Assembly (NCBI GenBank): GCA_047610145.1
Contig: JBLFZF010000001.1
Span: 6,600 to 70,599, forward strand
Direction: 5' to 3'
DNA: 64,000 bases
Source of the DNA: CAJXZP01 sp047610145
GTDB lineage: Bacteria; Bacteroidota; Bacteroidia; Flavobacteriales_G; Salibacteraceae
Below the pieces are notes generated by a model, which was not told the DNA's origin, searched no databases, and worked only from the letters and a program-made list of their open reading frames with translations. This document shows positions 61,710-64,000 of this stretch, one piece after another (within the stretch, counting starts at the first letter, position 1; every line of letters begins with the position of its first letter). Both the position numbers and the translations under genes were made by a program.

Positions 61710-62504
61710 TTAAACAGCAACTTTACCTTTAATGTGTGAGTGCGATTCGTATCCAATTAATTCGAAATCTTCATATTTGAAATCTAATAAATCGGTAACA
61801 TCCGGATTAATCTTTAATAGTGGAAGTTTCTTAGGGTCTCTTGAAAGTTGCAACTCAACTTGCTCCAAGTGATTGTTATATATATGTAAATCTCCAAAAG
61901 TATGCACAAAATCTCCTGGTTCTAATCCAGTAACCTGGGCCATCATCATCGTTAATAGTGCATAAGAGGCAATATTAAACGGAACACCTAAAAACGAATC
62001 AGCACTTCTTTGATACAACTGACAGCTTAGTTTTCCATCTGCTACATAAAACTGAAACATGGTGTGACAAGGGGGTAAAGCCATGTCTTCTACCAAGGCA
62101 GGGTTCCAAGCGGAAACCATATGTCGTCTTGAATTTGGGTTGTTCTTTATGGAGTTAATCACATTCGTGATCTGATCAATGCTTTCTCCGTTAGGAGCCG
62201 GCCATGATCTCCATTGGTATCCATAAACAGGGCCTAAGTCACCGTTTTCATCGGCCCAAGCATCCCATATTTTCACCCCGTTTTCTTGCAAGTACTGGAT
62301 GTTTGTGTCTCCTTTAAGAAACCATAAAAGTTCGTGAACGATAGATTTATAATGCAGCTTTTTAGTGGTGACCATTGGAAACCCTTCACTGAGGTCGTAC
62401 CGATTTTGATAGCCGAAAGTACTTGTTGTTCCGGTACCCGTACGATCTCCTTTTTGCGTGCCATTATCAAGCACATGTTGTAACAAATCTAAATACTGTT
62501 TCAT
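61710..62504 (-). CDS. thyA: Thymidylate synthase
   Basis: 264 residues, the same length as E. coli ThyA. Catalytic Cys146 is in LPPCHTMFQFYV. RTGTGTTSTFGYQNRYDL binds phosphate, and RRHMVSAWNP and QRSADSFLGVPFNIASYA are the folate/dUMP-site signatures. It methylates dUMP with methylene-THF, yielding DHF, which FolA recycles; the two genes are adjacent and probably cotranscribed. Confidence 0.98.
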   Translation of the reverse strand: MKQYLDLLQHVLDNGTQKGDRTGTGTTSTFGYQNRYDLSEGFPMVTTKKLHYKSIVHELLWFLKGDTNIQYLQENGVKIWDAWADENGDLGPVYGYQWRSWPAPNGESIDQITNVINSIKNNPNSRRHMVSAWNPALVEDMALPPCHTMFQFYVADGKLSCQLYQRSADSFLGVPFNIASYALLTMMMAQVTGLEPGDFVHTFGDLHIYNNHLEQVELQLSRDPKKLPLLKINPDVTDLLDFKYEDFELIGYESHSHIKGKVAV

Positions 62505-62520
62505 AGAAAAATATGTGAGC

Positions 62521-62551
62521 CAAAAGTGCGGTTAACTCCTCTTAAAATCAA
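62521..62551 (-). promoter_or_regulatory. Probable promoter of thyA-folA
   Basis: On the minus strand TTG (62551-62549), 20 nt, CACTTTTG (62528-62521); one mismatch to the -7 consensus. The ATG follows 16 nt later. Confidence 0.5.
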
Positions 62552-62598
62552 GAGAAATTATTAAATTTTTGAAAGTTAGCGTAAGAGATTCTGCAAAA

Positions 62599-63375
62599 CT
62601 AATGTGTGGCAATTTCTCCTTCGTCTACTACTGGATTGATTTCACTAAACGTACTGAATTTTTTTATCCTTAATATATCTTGAAATTGAGCTTGCGAGAA
62701 AGAGATTTTAGAAACTCCAAAAGCGTATGGACACAGCGCATAATCATCAATGGTGAATTGAATGGAATCGGGTAGAATAGTGAAGTTTGAAATTAGCGAA
62801 GTAAGAGTGCTATCATTTTGAATTCCCCAACAAAGGCTATCTGGAAGATTTTCGTTGAATAATTGCGTGACTAGTTTCTGTGATTCGCCATCTGTTTTGA
62901 AGAAATCTTGCGCATGGATTAAATCTCCAGTAGCTACATTAAAATTTAAGGAGTGGTGGGTAGAAAAGCCATGAGCGGCACCCAAAAAATACTGGTAAAT
63001 AGAAAACGAAATAAATAAGAAGGAATCAGCTTGGTGCACACTGTATTCATTTGTTAAGAGTCCCATCCATTCACTTTCTGGATCGATAGGGTTTACTGGC
63101 AGCTTTTTGTAAGCGTTAATAAAATCCTGTTGCTGTATGAAAGAATTAAACTCTTCGGAAATAGTATTGTTTATTTTATTGAGAACCTGAGGAGAGAAAT
63201 TAGCATCAATTACAGGATAGGTAATATCTATTTGATACTGGAAGACGGTGTCTGTATGGGTATATTCTACCTCTGTGGCAGAAACAACAAATACGTTGGG
63301 ACTTAATTTCTCTTTGGGTTCACTACATGAAATTATGTACAGAGCAAAAAGAATATAGATAAGACTTTTTTTCAT
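62599..63375 (-). CDS. DUF4163/DUF3298-domain lipoprotein
   Basis: 258 residues. The lipoprotein signal ends at Cys17 (YIISCSEPKEK). The middle has the DUF4163-like part (FQYQIDITYPVIDANFS) and the C-terminal half the DUF3298-like part (GAAHGFSTHHSLNFNVATGDLI through the FTIDDYALCPYAFG region), a pair also present in anti-sigma factor RsiV-type lysozyme-binding proteins. The role here is unknown; binding of a periplasmic ligand is possible. It is 4 nt downstream of the nucleoside transporter gene. Confidence 0.82.
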   Translation of the reverse strand: MKKSLIYILFALYIISCSEPKEKLSPNVFVVSATEVEYTHTDTVFQYQIDITYPVIDANFSPQVLNKINNTISEEFNSFIQQQDFINAYKKLPVNPIDPESEWMGLLTNEYSVHQADSFLFISFSIYQYFLGAAHGFSTHHSLNFNVATGDLIHAQDFFKTDGESQKLVTQLFNENLPDSLCWGIQNDSTLTSLISNFTILPDSIQFTIDDYALCPYAFGVSKISFSQAQFQDILRIKKFSTFSEINPVVDEGEIATH

Positions 63376-63379
63376 GCGA

Positions 63380-64000
63380 TTAACTAAAGAACATACCTAC
63401 CACTGCGGCCGTGAATAGAGAGGCTACAGTTCCTCCAATAAGTGCTCGAACACCTAGTTTTGAAAGTTGCCCTCGTTTAGAAGGAACAAGTGCGCCAATA
63501 CCTCCAATTTGGATTCCAATAGAAGCTACGTTCGAGAATCCGCAAAGGATATAGGTAGCCATAATCATAGATTTTTCAGAATGGAAGATCCCATTGGCTT
63601 TCATCTCTCCCATAGTGGCGTATGCATAAAATTCATTCAAAATAGTTTTTTCGCCTAAAAGCTGTCCAACCGTTACAATATCTGCGTAAGGAACACCTAT
63701 TAACCAAGAAATAGGTGCGAAAATGTAGCCCAATATAAATTGAAAGCTTAAGTTTTCGTAAGCTGTATTGGCTGCTACCCATGTGTTTAAGTGGGTGATG
63801 TCGCCAGTTTTTAGTAAGAAATAGTTAAACATGTATATTAGAGCCGTGAAAACTAGAAGCATGGCTGCCACATTAATGGCTAGTTTTAAACCATCTGTAG
63901 TCCCATTAGAAATAGCTTCTAATGCATTCGCACCCATTTTTTCTTTGTTGACGTGCATTGTATTGTCAAACTTTTCGGTTTCTGGAACCAATATTTTTGC
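63380..64000 (-). CDS. Concentrative nucleoside transporter (NupC/CNT family), C-terminal part (partial)
   Basis: The frame runs off the right edge of the window; about 207 codons are visible, starting AKILVPETEK. The apparent start at 63991 is an internal Leu codon (TTG). CNT features: ANALEAISNGTTDGLKLAINVAAMLL (the NGT-x-G-x-K-x-A-x-N-V nucleoside/sodium-site region), APISWLIGVPYAD and ATYILCGFSNVASIGIQIGGIGAL. It imports nucleosides with sodium or proton, fitting the two phosphorylases in the window. Several C-terminal membrane segments are present. Confidence 0.92.
   Translation of the reverse strand, partial: AKILVPETEKFDNTMHVNKEKMGANALEAISNGTTDGLKLAINVAAMLLVFTALIYMFNYFLLKTGDITHLNTWVAANTAYENLSFQFILGYIFAPISWLIGVPYADIVTVGQLLGEKTILNEFYAYATMGEMKANGIFHSEKSMIMATYILCGFSNVASIGIQIGGIGALVPSKRGQLSKLGVRALIGGTVASLFTAAVVGMFFS

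Overview
The window looks like chromosome of a low-GC member of the Bacteroidota, most likely order Flavobacteriales; I cannot name the family. Supporting signs are four proteins with type IX secretion (T9SS) C-terminal sorting domains, a GWxTD-domain lipoprotein, a YtxJ bacillithiol-system protein, absence of obvious Shine-Dalgarno sites, and many copies of the Bacteroidota -7 promoter element TAnnTTTG, several with a TTG/TTTG -33 element 16-20 nt upstream. Coding density is very high and no gene-free stretch exceeds 300 bases (the longest, 14156-14419, holds a terminator, two unexplained hairpins and a second terminator). I see no insertion sequence, prophage, CRISPR array or rRNA.

Layout. 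1-8.6 kb: the end of citrate synthase (gltA), then a minus-strand run ung, Omp85-like barrel, rmuC, GWxTD lipoprotein, rlmB, M1 aminopeptidase and an unlisted 55-residue membrane protein, closed by a bidirectional terminator. 8.7-14.2 kb (plus): a 41-residue lipoprotein with ytxJ, an outer-membrane protein with lipA, then a large secreted Asp-box propeller protein. 14.4-18.9 kb (minus): TlpA-like lipoprotein, gatB, purine nucleoside phosphorylase and lpxK. 19-24.6 kb (plus): Nif3-like protein, a COG1579-type coiled coil that has lost its zinc ribbon, proS, an unrecognised gene, tRNA-Glu, rpsT and radC.

24.6-39.7 kb is a surface-polysaccharide locus: polysaccharide deacetylase-like protein, MBOAT acyltransferase with an SGNH partner, a GtrB/GtrII glucosylation pair, a FemAB-like acyltransferase, GT4 and GT2 glycosyltransferases, a Wzx flippase, two O-antigen polymerase/ligase candidates, a DegT aminotransferase and a PglC-type initiating transferase. 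A WlbA-like Gfo/Idh oxidoreductase just outside it (41.7 kb) may supply the substrate for the aminotransferase. No Wza/Wzc export genes are visible.

39.7-50.7 kb is mixed housekeeping: SirB1-like protein, nucleoside phosphorylase, rdgB, ddl, a PASTA protein, a T9SS cargo protein, RluD-type pseudouridine synthase and menE/menC. 50.7-56.5 kb is a four-gene minus-strand unit with abutting or overlapping reading frames: lipoprotein, outer-membrane barrel, T9SS cargo and a GT39-like membrane protein. It is the best candidate here for an undescribed system. 56.5-64 kb: rarA, a small membrane protein, pepD, two lipoproteins, folA-thyA and the end of a concentrative nucleoside transporter.

Start codons were revised where a longer frame would begin inside a promoter element or before a clear signal peptide. 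All functional calls rest on reading the translated sequences and remembered family motifs; no database search was run.
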